Origin: Bacteroidales bacterium
Lineage (GTDB): Bacteria > Bacteroidota > Bacteroidia > Bacteroidales > WCHB1-69
Reading direction: 5' to 3'
Length of the DNA stretch: 14,339 nt
Assembly: GCA_031272415.1 (NCBI GenBank)
Contig: JAISTU010000130.1
Location: 1-14,339, forward strand
A program made the translations under genes and the position numbers. Shown here one piece after another: positions 6,901 to 14,279 of the stretch. Under the pieces are notes generated by a model. The model was not told the origin of the DNA, searched no databases, and saw only the letters and a list, made by a program, of their open reading frames with translations. Within the stretch, counting starts at the first letter, position 1, and each line of letters opens with the position of its first letter.

Positions 6901-9900
6901 TGATACGGTCGCTGTTACGCAGTTGGTGTATTCCAATGATAAAGATATTGAATTGGTTCAATTGTTGGGAGTTAGCAATTCCGTTGCAATAGGTCAGACT
7001 GATACTTTGAAAGCGGTTGTTTACAATAACAGTGCATTTGTAATGGACACAATATCAATTAAATGGAAAGTTGGCGGTATTGCTCAGCCTACTGTCAAAT
7101 GGACGGGCAGTTTAGCCATTAACGCTTATGATACAATAGAATTGGGCGAGGTAACATATTCTACTATAGGCAATACAACAATAGAAGCCATTATTGACAG
7201 TTTGGGCAGCATTACGGACGACAATCCGGTCAATGATACGGTAAAAATAACAGTTTCTGTATGTACAGGCACTTTCGATGGCATTTATACTGTTGGAGCG
7301 GGGGGTGATTTTGCCACTATTGCGGCGGCATTGAGCGAACTTAAATCCTCATGCAGCACGGTAGAAGGCGATGTTACACTTGCCTTTAAAACAGGCACTT
7401 ACAATGGTATGAGCATCAATTTGACCGATATATCCAATTATATGAACGGCTATACATTGACACTCACATCGCAGGCAAATCATGCAGACAGTGTTTTGTT
7501 TACGGTTACGGCTATGATGGGCACCAATATTACGCTCAACAACAGCAATAATATAGTTATTAAAAATATTACAATGGACGAATCTGCTGCTCCATTCACC
7601 GGTCGTTGTATTACTTTTACGGGTGCATGTACCAATGTAGTGATTAGAGATTGTAAATTGAAAGGTTTATTGCAAGTCGGAGGTGCAGGCGCCATACTGA
7701 ATATGACAGCACGCGGACCCATTTATAAGGCGACCAATACAGGAGTTGTAGATTCTATTTCCTTTATTAACAATTGGTTTGAGGCAGGTGTGCAAGGGAT
7801 ATTATTTTATGCGGGCACATCATCTGCACACGGGACACATATTGTTTTTGACAGCAATACGGTTAATGACCAAACCGAATTTGGTGCTACATTTTTCTAT
7901 GCAGACTTTTCCAGTTTTAAACACAATCGCTTTATCAGCACCAATAAATTGTCTCTCAGTAGCGGGACAGTTTTTATGTTCAGAGGATGGGCAGGTTGCA
8001 GATTGATAGATTGCAGTGGAGATATTATTGGTAATACCGTGCGAGATGTTTGTCCAAATCCCGTTTCCGGCGGCGCATACGGATTTGATTTAACAAATCA
8101 CAACAGCACTATTTCGGATACGGCATTGATAGCCAATAATGAATCTATTTTTATTTTAGCAAATGGTATAGGTATCAATTTGGAAGGCAATTGTAAAGCC
8201 AAAATTTTGCACAATTCTATTTATAATGGCGGTTTTGCAATGTATGGCAGTGATGTCGTGAAAGGCATTGCTATAGATGGCGCCGCTCATAACTACTTGC
8301 AAATCAAATACAATAACATTATTCTCACAAAGATAGATACTGTTTTGCCTGCAGGACCTCTGGTCTCGGTTACTTATCCAATTTATTTGACCGATATTTC
8401 CAATGTGTCCAACTGGGATATTGATTATAATAATATGTACGGTATTAAGGAGATAGGCTATGCGGCAACCAATGTAAACAGTATTTCAGTATGGCAGTCC
8501 TTGATTCCTTCAGATTTGCATTCGGTGAGCGTTTTGCCTGTATTAACAGACAGCAATATCAATTCACTGAAAATAGAAAACAACGATTCGCTCTTATGTC
8601 CGTTGAGTAATGCTATCAATTACGACATCGAAGGCACTACACGATTGGCACTTACCCAAATGGGGGCTTATACAGCAACTGTAACCGATTTAGATATGGG
8701 CTTGGTTTCTCTCACTAATTCGGGAGCATTTGTTAATCAGGCAGTTACGGTCAAAGTTTTAGCCAAAAATATTGGTATTGATACAATATCGAATGCGCAA
8801 TTAAGTTGGAGCAAAAACGGTGTAATTCAAGGCACTCAAACTTGGAATCCCAACCCCGCTTTGGGGCTAATGGCTTCGGATACTGTTGTTTTGGGCAATT
8901 TTGTGTATGACGGCACACCAACTCAAATTGTGGTTTGGATTGATAGTGTAAATCACCAAAAGGATTCTGTTCGCAGTAATGATACGGTAACTATCAATAT
9001 GGCAACACTTATATTAGCCTCATTTTCAACACCTTATGTTGATGACACCATTACAGACCGTCAATTTGATGTTTATGCGACCATCGAAGAGAGCAGCGGA
9101 GCATTGAATATCAATCCCAATCCTGCTCTGTATCTGAAAATTACGTTGGGCGGAAATGTTACTTATGACACCGTTCCAATGACTTTCTCCGGCGGCAAAT
9201 GGTCGGCACAAGTTCCGCTACAGTATTACGGCAGCAAGGTGGTTTATAGTCTGTTTGTAACGGATACGCTGGGTAACAGCCTGACTATCAGCGACTCAAC
9301 ATTTATTGAATATAACCCTAATCAAAATTATTCCACTAAAAACTTGACAATCAATCAATTAAGCGGATTAGATTTTGGAAATTCGGGATGTGTCCCTTAC
9401 CAAACCGATTTAAGTTTGTCAATCTACAACACTGGTAATCAGGCATTTGACTTCTCTCAAACGCCACTTTCCATTCATTTGCAGACAACACAAGCAGTGG
9501 CATTCAGCAAAGATACCATTCTCAACAGTGGCATTTTGAATACGGGAGATACTTTGATAGTCGGTGTTGTGAGCAATTTTGCATTGGCAAATTCGGGTTT
9601 GTACGATTTTTCGGGCTATATTTCCTCCGTTTATGACAGTATTCATAATGATGATACGTTAGTGCTTGATTATCAATTACTTAGAATTGGATTGCCTGTT
9701 GATGAAACCTTCACCAATGGAGTTATGGATTCACTGTTTTATATTACCTCCGAAGTGGGGACTTCAACTTGGCAAATTGTTACGCAAGGGGCTGATATTG
9801 ACAGCATTATATCTCCGCAATTTGGGAACGGAATGTTGTCATTTGTGGGTTCAATGGGAACAGTTAGTCGCCTCTATACCAGACAGTTAGACCTTTCTCA

Positions 9901-11473
9901 AACCTCACAGCCCAATCTCTCATTTTGGTACTATTATGACACCGTGCCGAGTATGGATTATATGGACGTGCATGTTATTATCGGGGGCGGTGTGATAGAC
10001 ACGGTTTTGTTTTCGTTGAACAAATATGACCCCTATTATTGCGGTTGGAGACCTTACAGTGTTGATTTGCCGGCATGGGCGATACATGAATGTGTTGTGT
10101 TTGCTTTTGAGGCAATGGAAAAGTCTAATGGCACTGTAACTCAATACATTGACCGCATCCGTTTGACCGCAAAACAGGACATCGAACTTTCTGAAATTAT
10201 TCTCCCTGACCTTTCGGCTTGCGACCTGCAAAACAAAGAATGGAAAGTGGTCATCCAAAACAAAACATTGCCCACGCTTGATTACAGCACTACTCCGCTC
10301 AATATTTATTTGGAAATTGCTCAAACAGGACAAACATTTACCGCCACGCGAAGCAGTGGCATTTTGGGTGGTTTTGCTAATGACACGGTAACTTTGTCGC
10401 CAAATTTCAATTTTGCACCCGGAAATTACACTGTAAAAGCGTATTTTGACTACATTTTGGATGCCAATATCAATAACGACACTTTGGCAACTGTTGTATC
10501 TGTTAATCCGAAATTGCATTTGGAAGGTGTAAAACTCTCAACGTCAGGCAATTGTTTGGCAAGCGGAGTCAAAATTCAACAAGAAGTTATCCTCCGCAAT
10601 GTTGGCAATATGGAGTTGGAAAATTTTGTCTTAACTGTTGAAATTCACGGTAATGCAGGACTTTTGCAAACTTTGACGGACACTATTTATACCGCTCTTT
10701 TGCCGGATAGTGTGCTAAATTACACATTTACAAAGGATTACACCGTTCCGACAGAGGATTTATTTGTGGTGCAGATTTTTGGAGATTTATTGGATTGTGC
10801 AGGCAATTACATTGACACCTCTATCCTTTCCGAATGTGCCGAATTGATAGCAACTCCGCATTTGTCAATCACTACACTTTTGAGTCCCGCAGGAACAACG
10901 GATACTGTTGATAATCAATATAATATAAAAGTAAAAATTGAGAACAACGGTAACGTTAGTGCATATAATGTAGTCGTTTTTGCAAAAATTGAGCAAGGAG
11001 GCAACAGTATTTATAATCAGCAATTGACCCTCGACAGCATTGAGGCTCATAGTTTTTACGATGCCGAATTTACCCCTGCTTATACCATTGCGGATGAAGG
11101 AAGTTACACAATAACAGTCCATTTGAGCAATATTGATACCTACGCTGCCGATGATACATTGACTGTCATTCGCACAGCCGTCAAAAAAGCAAATATGGTA
11201 TATATTTTTGACAAAAATAGTATATCACTTTCTCAAAATATCCCCAATCCTGCTACCAACACCACAAAAGTTGAATACTCACTCCCGCATGACGGCAAAG
11301 CAACATTCAGCATTTGCACAACAGCAGGACAAGTGGTTTATAATCAGACTGTTAATGCCTTCATCGGCACAAACAATATCATTTTTGACCTCAACGGATT
11401 TGCCTCCGGCATCTACTTCTATTCCATGGAATTTGAAGGTCAGAAGTTGGTAAGAAAAATGAGCGTGAAATAA
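3947..11473 (+). CDS. Giant T9SS-secreted adhesin-like protein, two beta-helix modules
   Basis: A 2508-residue multidomain exported protein. Signal peptide 1-24 (cleavage SHA|Q). Rough domain order: MAM/concanavalin-like domain 27-203 (from SENFDGG to WLLDDIEI); Ig-like 207-307; CARDB-like 312-425; right-handed parallel beta-helix (pectin-lyase-like) 430-880; two CARDB-like repeats 889-1103; second beta-helix 1107-1575; CARDB-like 1580-1685; Ig-like 1690-1785; CARDB-like 1795-1912; second MAM/concanavalin-like domain 1918-2080; three more CARDB-like repeats to 2412; T9SS type A sorting domain 2426-2508, with SLSQNIPNPATN, the GQVV strand and the FASGIYFYSM end motif. The tail should route it through T9SS for attachment or release at the cell surface. 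No catalytic residues could be assigned to the helices, so polysaccharide binding or cleavage is only possible. It stands alone between two terminators. No convincing -7 box is visible upstream. Confidence 0.93.
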   Translation: MIRRGLTTIVLGILLSLMMGISHAQRTIFSENFDGGTVSYTSSTGWLSNATYFVSQYNSYGTSVPNTTGMVYYLTSPVYDLTGYSSVSLQFKHICKVSPLDTVWIEYKISGQVWTPIPASAYKGSAANYALNGFSAASYPIWQAADSTVSPQSTWWKCEYFDVSFEVSNESSVEFRFAIKKGATAGTQISYGWLLDDIEITAATNSTVPPTVQIVSATPPTDTVYSVGPYPLTVKIKNNSDTTLATPWLFYYINNTKDSIALTQLNDSLWTVVLPQKTAGTKVLYIIVAKDNRGNTTCISNGYTIIRPSSVTLGNSASIDCFTSPVAGATVGGTLTPVNVILRNRGTGTLSMATINWKINTITQFSKTYMNFSPGLSWDFTDTVNLGNFTPRIGEYDTIEVYLSTVNGMADPDPTNDTVRIITFGCNNIITGTLTIGAGGNFADFQAFKTAISSSTCSPISDVTLAFLNGTYTEGIDLTGISNYMNGYTLTLTSQSGNADDVVFEWTTAGTGNCVTINNTNNVIIKALTFDNHTLSSGNAINFTGACNNVLIRDCKILSHTTTTSTSVIPIGSYNMFSAGPSINNVRIIHNTINGGGYGICFYQGMAPPYFTNIVCDSNTITNSGQYAIYGGYAEFTSISHNTILSRGENAGAHKIWRGISLSGGNGHIIGNRIVQRCTTTTKLPIGIYLRGYTPSGRTFTDTAIIANNEIIVCVDSFPTAVANSGGGIRLDGTSSLPNDAKILYNSIFVKGSAKSAGIDLAANDLADIKYNNIYMTNTSSDAYPIWLRSTATPTRDIDYNNMYAPTNVGYVNGVKTTIAAWQGAVASDVNSFKTLPSFVNSNVNLRLSDNLGFTCPARYDVLTDIDGTPRTTTTTVGCYNAPEPTVIDAALTQLTGLRNAAFVNDNDIVKVVVYNNGTVILDTIKVQWKIDNTLQTPVVWTGNLLPYEYDTITLGGITYSTSGNCTISAFVDSLGYKTDANKSNDTVAVTQLVYSNDKDIELVQLLGVSNSVAIGQTDTLKAVVYNNSAFVMDTISIKWKVGGIAQPTVKWTGSLAINAYDTIELGEVTYSTIGNTTIEAIIDSLGSITDDNPVNDTVKITVSVCTGTFDGIYTVGAGGDFATIAAALSELKSSCSTVEGDVTLAFKTGTYNGMSINLTDISNYMNGYTLTLTSQANHADSVLFTVTAMMGTNITLNNSNNIVIKNITMDESAAPFTGRCITFTGACTNVVIRDCKLKGLLQVGGAGAILNMTARGPIYKATNTGVVDSISFINNWFEAGVQGILFYAGTSSAHGTHIVFDSNTVNDQTEFGATFFYADFSSFKHNRFISTNKLSLSSGTVFMFRGWAGCRLIDCSGDIIGNTVRDVCPNPVSGGAYGFDLTNHNSTISDTALIANNESIFILANGIGINLEGNCKAKILHNSIYNGGFAMYGSDVVKGIAIDGAAHNYLQIKYNNIILTKIDTVLPAGPLVSVTYPIYLTDISNVSNWDIDYNNMYGIKEIGYAATNVNSISVWQSLIPSDLHSVSVLPVLTDSNINSLKIENNDSLLCPLSNAINYDIEGTTRLALTQMGAYTATVTDLDMGLVSLTNSGAFVNQAVTVKVLAKNIGIDTISNAQLSWSKNGVIQGTQTWNPNPALGLMASDTVVLGNFVYDGTPTQIVVWIDSVNHQKDSVRSNDTVTINMATLILASFSTPYVDDTITDRQFDVYATIEESSGALNINPNPALYLKITLGGNVTYDTVPMTFSGGKWSAQVPLQYYGSKVVYSLFVTDTLGNSLTISDSTFIEYNPNQNYSTKNLTINQLSGLDFGNSGCVPYQTDLSLSIYNTGNQAFDFSQTPLSIHLQTTQAVAFSKDTILNSGILNTGDTLIVGVVSNFALANSGLYDFSGYISSVYDSIHNDDTLVLDYQLLRIGLPVDETFTNGVMDSLFYITSEVGTSTWQIVTQGADIDSIISPQFGNGMLSFVGSMGTVSRLYTRQLDLSQTSQPNLSFWYYYDTVPSMDYMDVHVIIGGGVIDTVLFSLNKYDPYYCGWRPYSVDLPAWAIHECVVFAFEAMEKSNGTVTQYIDRIRLTAKQDIELSEIILPDLSACDLQNKEWKVVIQNKTLPTLDYSTTPLNIYLEIAQTGQTFTATRSSGILGGFANDTVTLSPNFNFAPGNYTVKAYFDYILDANINNDTLATVVSVNPKLHLEGVKLSTSGNCLASGVKIQQEVILRNVGNMELENFVLTVEIHGNAGLLQTLTDTIYTALLPDSVLNYTFTKDYTVPTEDLFVVQIFGDLLDCAGNYIDTSILSECAELIATPHLSITTLLSPAGTTDTVDNQYNIKVKIENNGNVSAYNVVVFAKIEQGGNSIYNQQLTLDSIEAHSFYDAEFTPAYTIADEGSYTITVHLSNIDTYAADDTLTVIRTAVKKANMVYIFDKNSISLSQNIPNPATNTTKVEYSLPHDGKATFSICTTAGQVVYNQTVNAFIGTNNIIFDLNGFASGIYFYSMEFEGQKLVRKMSVK
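5240..6600 (+). repeat. Beta-helix module, copy 1 (within giant gene)
   Basis: Encodes residues about 432-885. It starts with TIGAGGNFADF, continues with ISNYMNGYTLTLTSQ and serial NN(V/I)-type coils such as NNVIIKALTFDN and NNVLIRDCK, and ends with DIDYNNMY and a D-I-D-G-T-P-R segment. Each marker has a counterpart in the module at 7267-8690, so the two arose by duplication of one segment of about 1.4 kb. Confidence 0.85.
7267..8690 (+). repeat. Beta-helix module, copy 2 (within giant gene)
   Basis: Encodes residues about 1107-1582. It repeats the markers of copy 1: TVGAGGDFATI, ISNYMNGYTLTLTSQ, NNIVIKNITMDE, NVVIRDCKL, DIDYNNMY and Y-D-I-E-G-T-T-R. The turn-forming ends are closely conserved while the middle has diverged, so this is an old duplication rather than a recent assembly duplicate. 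Confidence 0.85.
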
Positions 11474-11505
11474 AAATAAGTTTAATATAATTAAGCATGT
11501 TTACC

Positions 11506-11534
11506 AAGGGGGGCAGCAATGTTCCCCTTTTTTT
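11506..11534 (+). terminator. Terminator of the giant surface protein gene
   Basis: AAGGGG (11506-11511) pairs with CCCCTT (11524-11529), extendable by two G-T pairs, and the T-run reaches 11534. It lies 33 nt after the stop codon at 11471-11473. Confidence 0.85.
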
Positions 11535-11554
11535 CGTGCGACGTGTGAGAGGGC

Positions 11555-11570
11555 GGGGGAGAAATCCCCC
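11555..11570. repeat. GC-rich hairpin with GAAA tetraloop
   Basis: GGGGGA (11555-11560) and TCCCCC (11565-11570) form a perfect 6-bp stem closed by a GAAA (GNRA) loop. It follows the terminator by about 20 nt and has no T-run. It may be an RNA stability element or part of a dispersed repeat. Confidence 0.5.
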
Positions 11571-11728
11571 TACCTACTCGATTATTCCACTGAAATTTTT
11601 TGTTAAAAATTTTGTCTTATTTTTGAGAAACCAACATTTTTTTTGACCTTTTTTAGGGTGTGAAAAAAAGTAAATTTGTAAGGTTTTTGTTTTTTGGAGA
11701 ATGATTATAAAATCTTGAAAATAAGTTT

Positions 11729-11782
11729 ATTACAACTTTCATTTTGATAAAAACATTACAATTAAAATAAAAAACATTACAA
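11729..11782 (+). promoter_or_regulatory. Three direct ATTACAA repeats, candidate activator sites
   Basis: ATTACAA starts at 11729, 11755 and 11776. The last two are part of an exact 12-bp repeat, AAAACATTACAA, at 11750-11761 and 11771-11782. The 21-bp spacing equals two turns of DNA, placing both copies on one helical face. The group ends 41 bp upstream of the TAAATTTG box at 11823. The arrangement suits binding of a transcription activator for the porin-amt unit; the regulator is unknown. Confidence 0.45.
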
Positions 11783-11819
11783 CAAAAATAAAAATATGAC
11801 ACCCTACCTCAAAAAAAAA

Positions 11820-11859
11820 TGCTAAATTTGCAACATGGTTGACAAGGGTCAATTTAGCA
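11820..11859 (+). promoter_or_regulatory. Promoter -7 box within a nested inverted repeat
   Basis: TGCTAAATT (11820-11828) and AATTTAGCA (11851-11859) are exact inverted copies. Inside them lies a second inverted repeat, TTGAC-AAGG-GTCAA (11839-11852), which shares two bases with the outer right arm. TAAATTTG at 11823-11830 is a perfect -7 consensus, so transcription would start at about 11836-11840, within the inner repeat. No -33 TTG is seen at the usual distance. The likely reading is an operator overlapping a regulated promoter for the porin-amt genes, or a 5' leader hairpin. Confidence 0.5.
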
Positions 11860-11940
11860 GAAAAAAAGTTTAAGCGTAACAGTAAAAAAAAGTATAATAG
11901 ATTAGGAATTAATTGTTAAATATAAAAAAAATATTGAGTA

Positions 11941-12723
11941 ATGAGAAAAATATTTGTTTCAGTTTTTGTGGCAGCATTATTTGCGCCAATGGTATTAACA
12001 GCACAGACTGCGGAGAGTCAACAAGAAGAGTCGCCGTTTGATTACGGGGTATCTTTGGATTTTCAAAGCCGTTATATATGGCGTGGGCAGTCATTAGGCG
12101 GTTCGGCAGCATGTTTGCAACCGGGTACGTATTTCAATTGGAAAGGTTTGGAAATCGGTGCATGGGGGTCATTTTCAATGACTATCAGACCGTATGCCGA
12201 ATTAGACCTCTATTTATCCTACACCTTTTGGAAAGATAGATTTACGGTTATCTTTACCGATTACAGTTTTCCGTTTGAAGAGGATGCCGATTTTAACTAT
12301 TTTGACTATGAAAACAATCATGTTTTGGAAGCCGGATTTAGTTACAATGGTGAAGAAAAAGTGCCTATATCGGCAGGCGTTTTTGTCAATGTTTTTGGGG
12401 CAGATGCACAAAAAGAGAACGGCAAAAATGTATATTCTGTCTATGGTGAATTGGCTTATAATCCAAGATGGGAAAAAACGGGTGTAGATTTTAGCATTTT
12501 TGTCGGATTTGCGTTCAATGGACCCGCTTATAAAGACGCATTTGGCGATCCTGTATTAGGATTTTACGGCACTAACAAATTTGGAGTAGTCAATACAGGG
12601 GTTTCGGCTACAAAGACTTTCCAAATCAACAAAACGTTGTCTATTCCATTGTCAGCGGCTTTGATTTTCAATCCATGCTCCAAAAAAGCCTATTTTACGG
12701 CAAGCGTAGGGATTGCTTTATAA
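11941..12723 (+). CDS. Putative outer-membrane porin (TorF/Gcw_chp-like)
   Basis: A 260-residue exported protein with signal peptide 1-21 (cleavage LTA|Q) and then alternating beta strands typical of an outer-membrane barrel. The first strand after the signal, SLDFQSRYIWRGQSL (38-52), matches the opening signature of the TorF/Gcw_chp putative porin family (Y-x-W/F-R-G). Strands continue to a C-terminal TASVGIAL; the protein ends in Leu rather than the common Phe. It lies 75 bp upstream of amt in the same direction with no terminator between, so cotranscription and a role in passing ammonium or other small solutes over the outer membrane are inferred. Substrate specificity is not visible in the sequence. 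Confidence 0.75.
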   Translation: MRKIFVSVFVAALFAPMVLTAQTAESQQEESPFDYGVSLDFQSRYIWRGQSLGGSAACLQPGTYFNWKGLEIGAWGSFSMTIRPYAELDLYLSYTFWKDRFTVIFTDYSFPFEEDADFNYFDYENNHVLEAGFSYNGEEKVPISAGVFVNVFGADAQKENGKNVYSVYGELAYNPRWEKTGVDFSIFVGFAFNGPAYKDAFGDPVLGFYGTNKFGVVNTGVSATKTFQINKTLSIPLSAALIFNPCSKKAYFTASVGIAL

Positions 12724-12798
12724 TTGTGTAAATTTTTATATAAATAAATAAAGTAAATTAAATTAAATTAATTATTAACTAAATCAATCTTTTAAATT

Positions 12799-14031
12799 AT
12801 GTTTGATAATAATTTTGACACAGGTTCAACCGGTTTTATGCTCGTTTGCACGAGTTTGGTGATGCTAATGACACCGGCATTAGCAATGTTTTATGGTGGC
12901 TTGGCTACCAAGAGAAATATTTTGGGAATTATGACTCAAAGTTTTGTTGCTTTGGGGTGGAACACTTTGTTGTGGTTCATTTGCGGTTATTCTCTCTGTT
13001 TTAGTGGAGATATTGGCGGCATTATTGGAAATTTAGACAAAGCGTTCTTATGTGGAGTAAATCCTGGTTCTGCGTTCAGCGGTAACCCTGATATTCCCGA
13101 ATATGTTTTCATTGCGTTCCAAATGATGTTCGCAATTATTACACCTGCTTTGATTACAGGCGCATTTGTAAATCGTGTTAGTTTCAAAGCGTTCTTTATC
13201 TTTTTAACCGCTTGGCAGTTTTTGGTGTATTATCCATTCTGTCACATGGTTTGGGGCGGTGGTTTATTGGCACAATGGGGCGTTTTAGACTTTGCAGGCG
13301 GTATCGTGGTTCATGCTACAGCCGGTTTTGCGGCTTTGGCTTCGGTATTCTTTGTTGGAAGTCGTGCTGACAAAAACTCCACTCCTAATTCCATTCCATT
13401 GGTAGCAATCGGAACTGGTTTGTTGTGGTTTGGATGGTATGGTTTCAACGCAGGTAGCGAATTGAATGTTGATGGTGTAACTGCTAACGCATTCTTAAAC
13501 ACAGACGTGGCTGCTTCATTTGCCCTCTTTACATGGATGGTAATTGAATGGATACGTCATCGCAAGCCAAAATTTGTTGGAATTTTAACAGGTTCTATTG
13601 CAGGTTTGGCGACCATAACGCCTTGTGCAGGCTTTATTCCTCTTTGGGCAGCCCCGCTTGTAGGGATTGCCGCAGGTGGTTTCTGCTATTTGGCTGTTGA
13701 GTTGAAAAATCGCAGAGGTTGGGACGACGCTCTTGACGTTTGGGGTGTTCACGGAATAGGCGGTCTTATTGGAACGATATTGCTGGGCGTTTTTGCAACT
13801 GAGGCAGTAAATCCAAATGGTGCAGATGGTTTACTCCAAGGAGGCTGGGCTTTCTTCGGTAAAGAAGTTGCCGCTGTTGTTGGTGCATCTGTTTATGCGT
13901 TTGCATTTACGTACATTATGTTGTGGATAATCAACAAAATCACACCTGTACGCGTATCTACCGAAGCAGAATTGCAAGGTTTAGACATCGCTCTTCACGG
14001 TGAAAAAGCCTACGACGAAGGTTGTTTGTAA
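12799..14031 (+). CDS. amt: Ammonium transporter Amt
   Basis: A 410-residue inner-membrane ammonium channel/transporter of the Amt/Mep/Rh family, trimeric in known members. Hydrophobic segments span the length, consistent with the family's 11 helices and no cleaved signal. Family markers: PALAMFYGGL (26-35), the stacking Trp (W152 in HMVWGGG), D164 in VLDFAGG, the pore twin histidines H172 (VVHATAG) and H318 (GVHGIGG), and WFGWYGFNAGS (210-220). The cytoplasmic tail keeps the GLDIALHGEKAY segment through which PII proteins usually control the channel. No PII gene (glnB/glnK) follows; a terminator and a convergent gene do. The start at 12799 is the first ATG after an AT-rich spacer with AAATT repeats. 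Confidence 0.97.
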   Translation: MFDNNFDTGSTGFMLVCTSLVMLMTPALAMFYGGLATKRNILGIMTQSFVALGWNTLLWFICGYSLCFSGDIGGIIGNLDKAFLCGVNPGSAFSGNPDIPEYVFIAFQMMFAIITPALITGAFVNRVSFKAFFIFLTAWQFLVYYPFCHMVWGGGLLAQWGVLDFAGGIVVHATAGFAALASVFFVGSRADKNSTPNSIPLVAIGTGLLWFGWYGFNAGSELNVDGVTANAFLNTDVAASFALFTWMVIEWIRHRKPKFVGILTGSIAGLATITPCAGFIPLWAAPLVGIAAGGFCYLAVELKNRRGWDDALDVWGVHGIGGLIGTILLGVFATEAVNPNGADGLLQGGWAFFGKEVAAVVGASVYAFAFTYIMLWIINKITPVRVSTEAELQGLDIALHGEKAYDEGCL

Positions 14032-14123
14032 AAAAAGAGTAACGCTTAATTTATTTAGATAAAAAAAAAGAGTTTTTCTCTGAGTAGTTAAGTTATTTAA
14101 AATTGTAGTTTACGTTTAATTCC

Positions 14124-14166
14124 TGGCACTGGAAGACCCCCAAAGTTCTCCGGTGCCACTTTTTTT
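14124..14166 (+). terminator. Terminator after amt
   Basis: TGGCACTGG (14124-14132) pairs with CCGGTGCCA (14150-14158) with one wobble, extendable inward, and is followed by C and seven T. It ends the porin-amt unit about 90 nt after the amt stop. Confidence 0.9.
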
Positions 14167-14185
14167 GGGTGAAAGGTACAGGGGG

Positions 14186-14206
14186 CACTCTACACTCTAC
14201 ACTCTG
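14186..14206. repeat. Three tandem CACTCTA heptamers
   Basis: CACTCTA, CACTCTA and CACTCTG run head to tail just after the amt terminator. The decamer CTACACTCTG at 14197-14206 also occurs at 24-33, upstream of the moxR promoter. Function unknown. Confidence 0.6.
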
Positions 14207-14228
14207 GAATAAAAGACAATACAAAAAA

Positions 14229-14250
14229 GAGACGTGGCATGCCACGTCTC
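14229..14250. repeat. Perfect 22-nt palindrome, same family as 2163-2280
   Basis: GAGACGTGGCA is followed immediately by its exact inverse, TGCCACGTCTC, and then TAC as at the end of the third copy near 2276. It lies between the convergent amt and T9SS-tail genes and could serve as a bidirectional hairpin at both transcript ends. Confidence 0.85.
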
Positions 14251-14279
14251 TACATTAACATTATTTTGTATTTTTAATT

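Larger units (their letters stand above)
11474..11940. other. Intergenic regulatory region upstream of porin-amt
   Basis: 467 bp without a supported gene. It holds the terminator of the giant gene (11506-11534), a GAAA-loop hairpin (11555-11570), a TAAATTTG box at 11671-11678 without a well-spaced -33, three ATTACAA motifs (11729-11782), a nested inverted repeat with a second TAAATTTG box (11820-11859), and an A-rich leader to the ATG at 11941. Confidence 0.7.

Noticed and set aside
9920..10519. 199-codon minus-strand frame inside the giant gene
   Set aside because: It is fully antisense to well-supported domain sequence and has no recognisable motifs; long open antisense frames are expected in a gene of this size.
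11671..11678. TAAATTTG as the main porin-amt promoter
   Set aside because: It matches the -7 consensus, but the nearest TTTG (11642-11645) is 25 nt away, too far. The box at 11823 has surrounding symmetry and is closer to the gene. It is kept only as a secondary possibility.
14069..14082. AGAG/CTCT hairpin after amt as a terminator
   Set aside because: Four base pairs only; the strong stem at 14124-14158 with seven T is a far better candidate.
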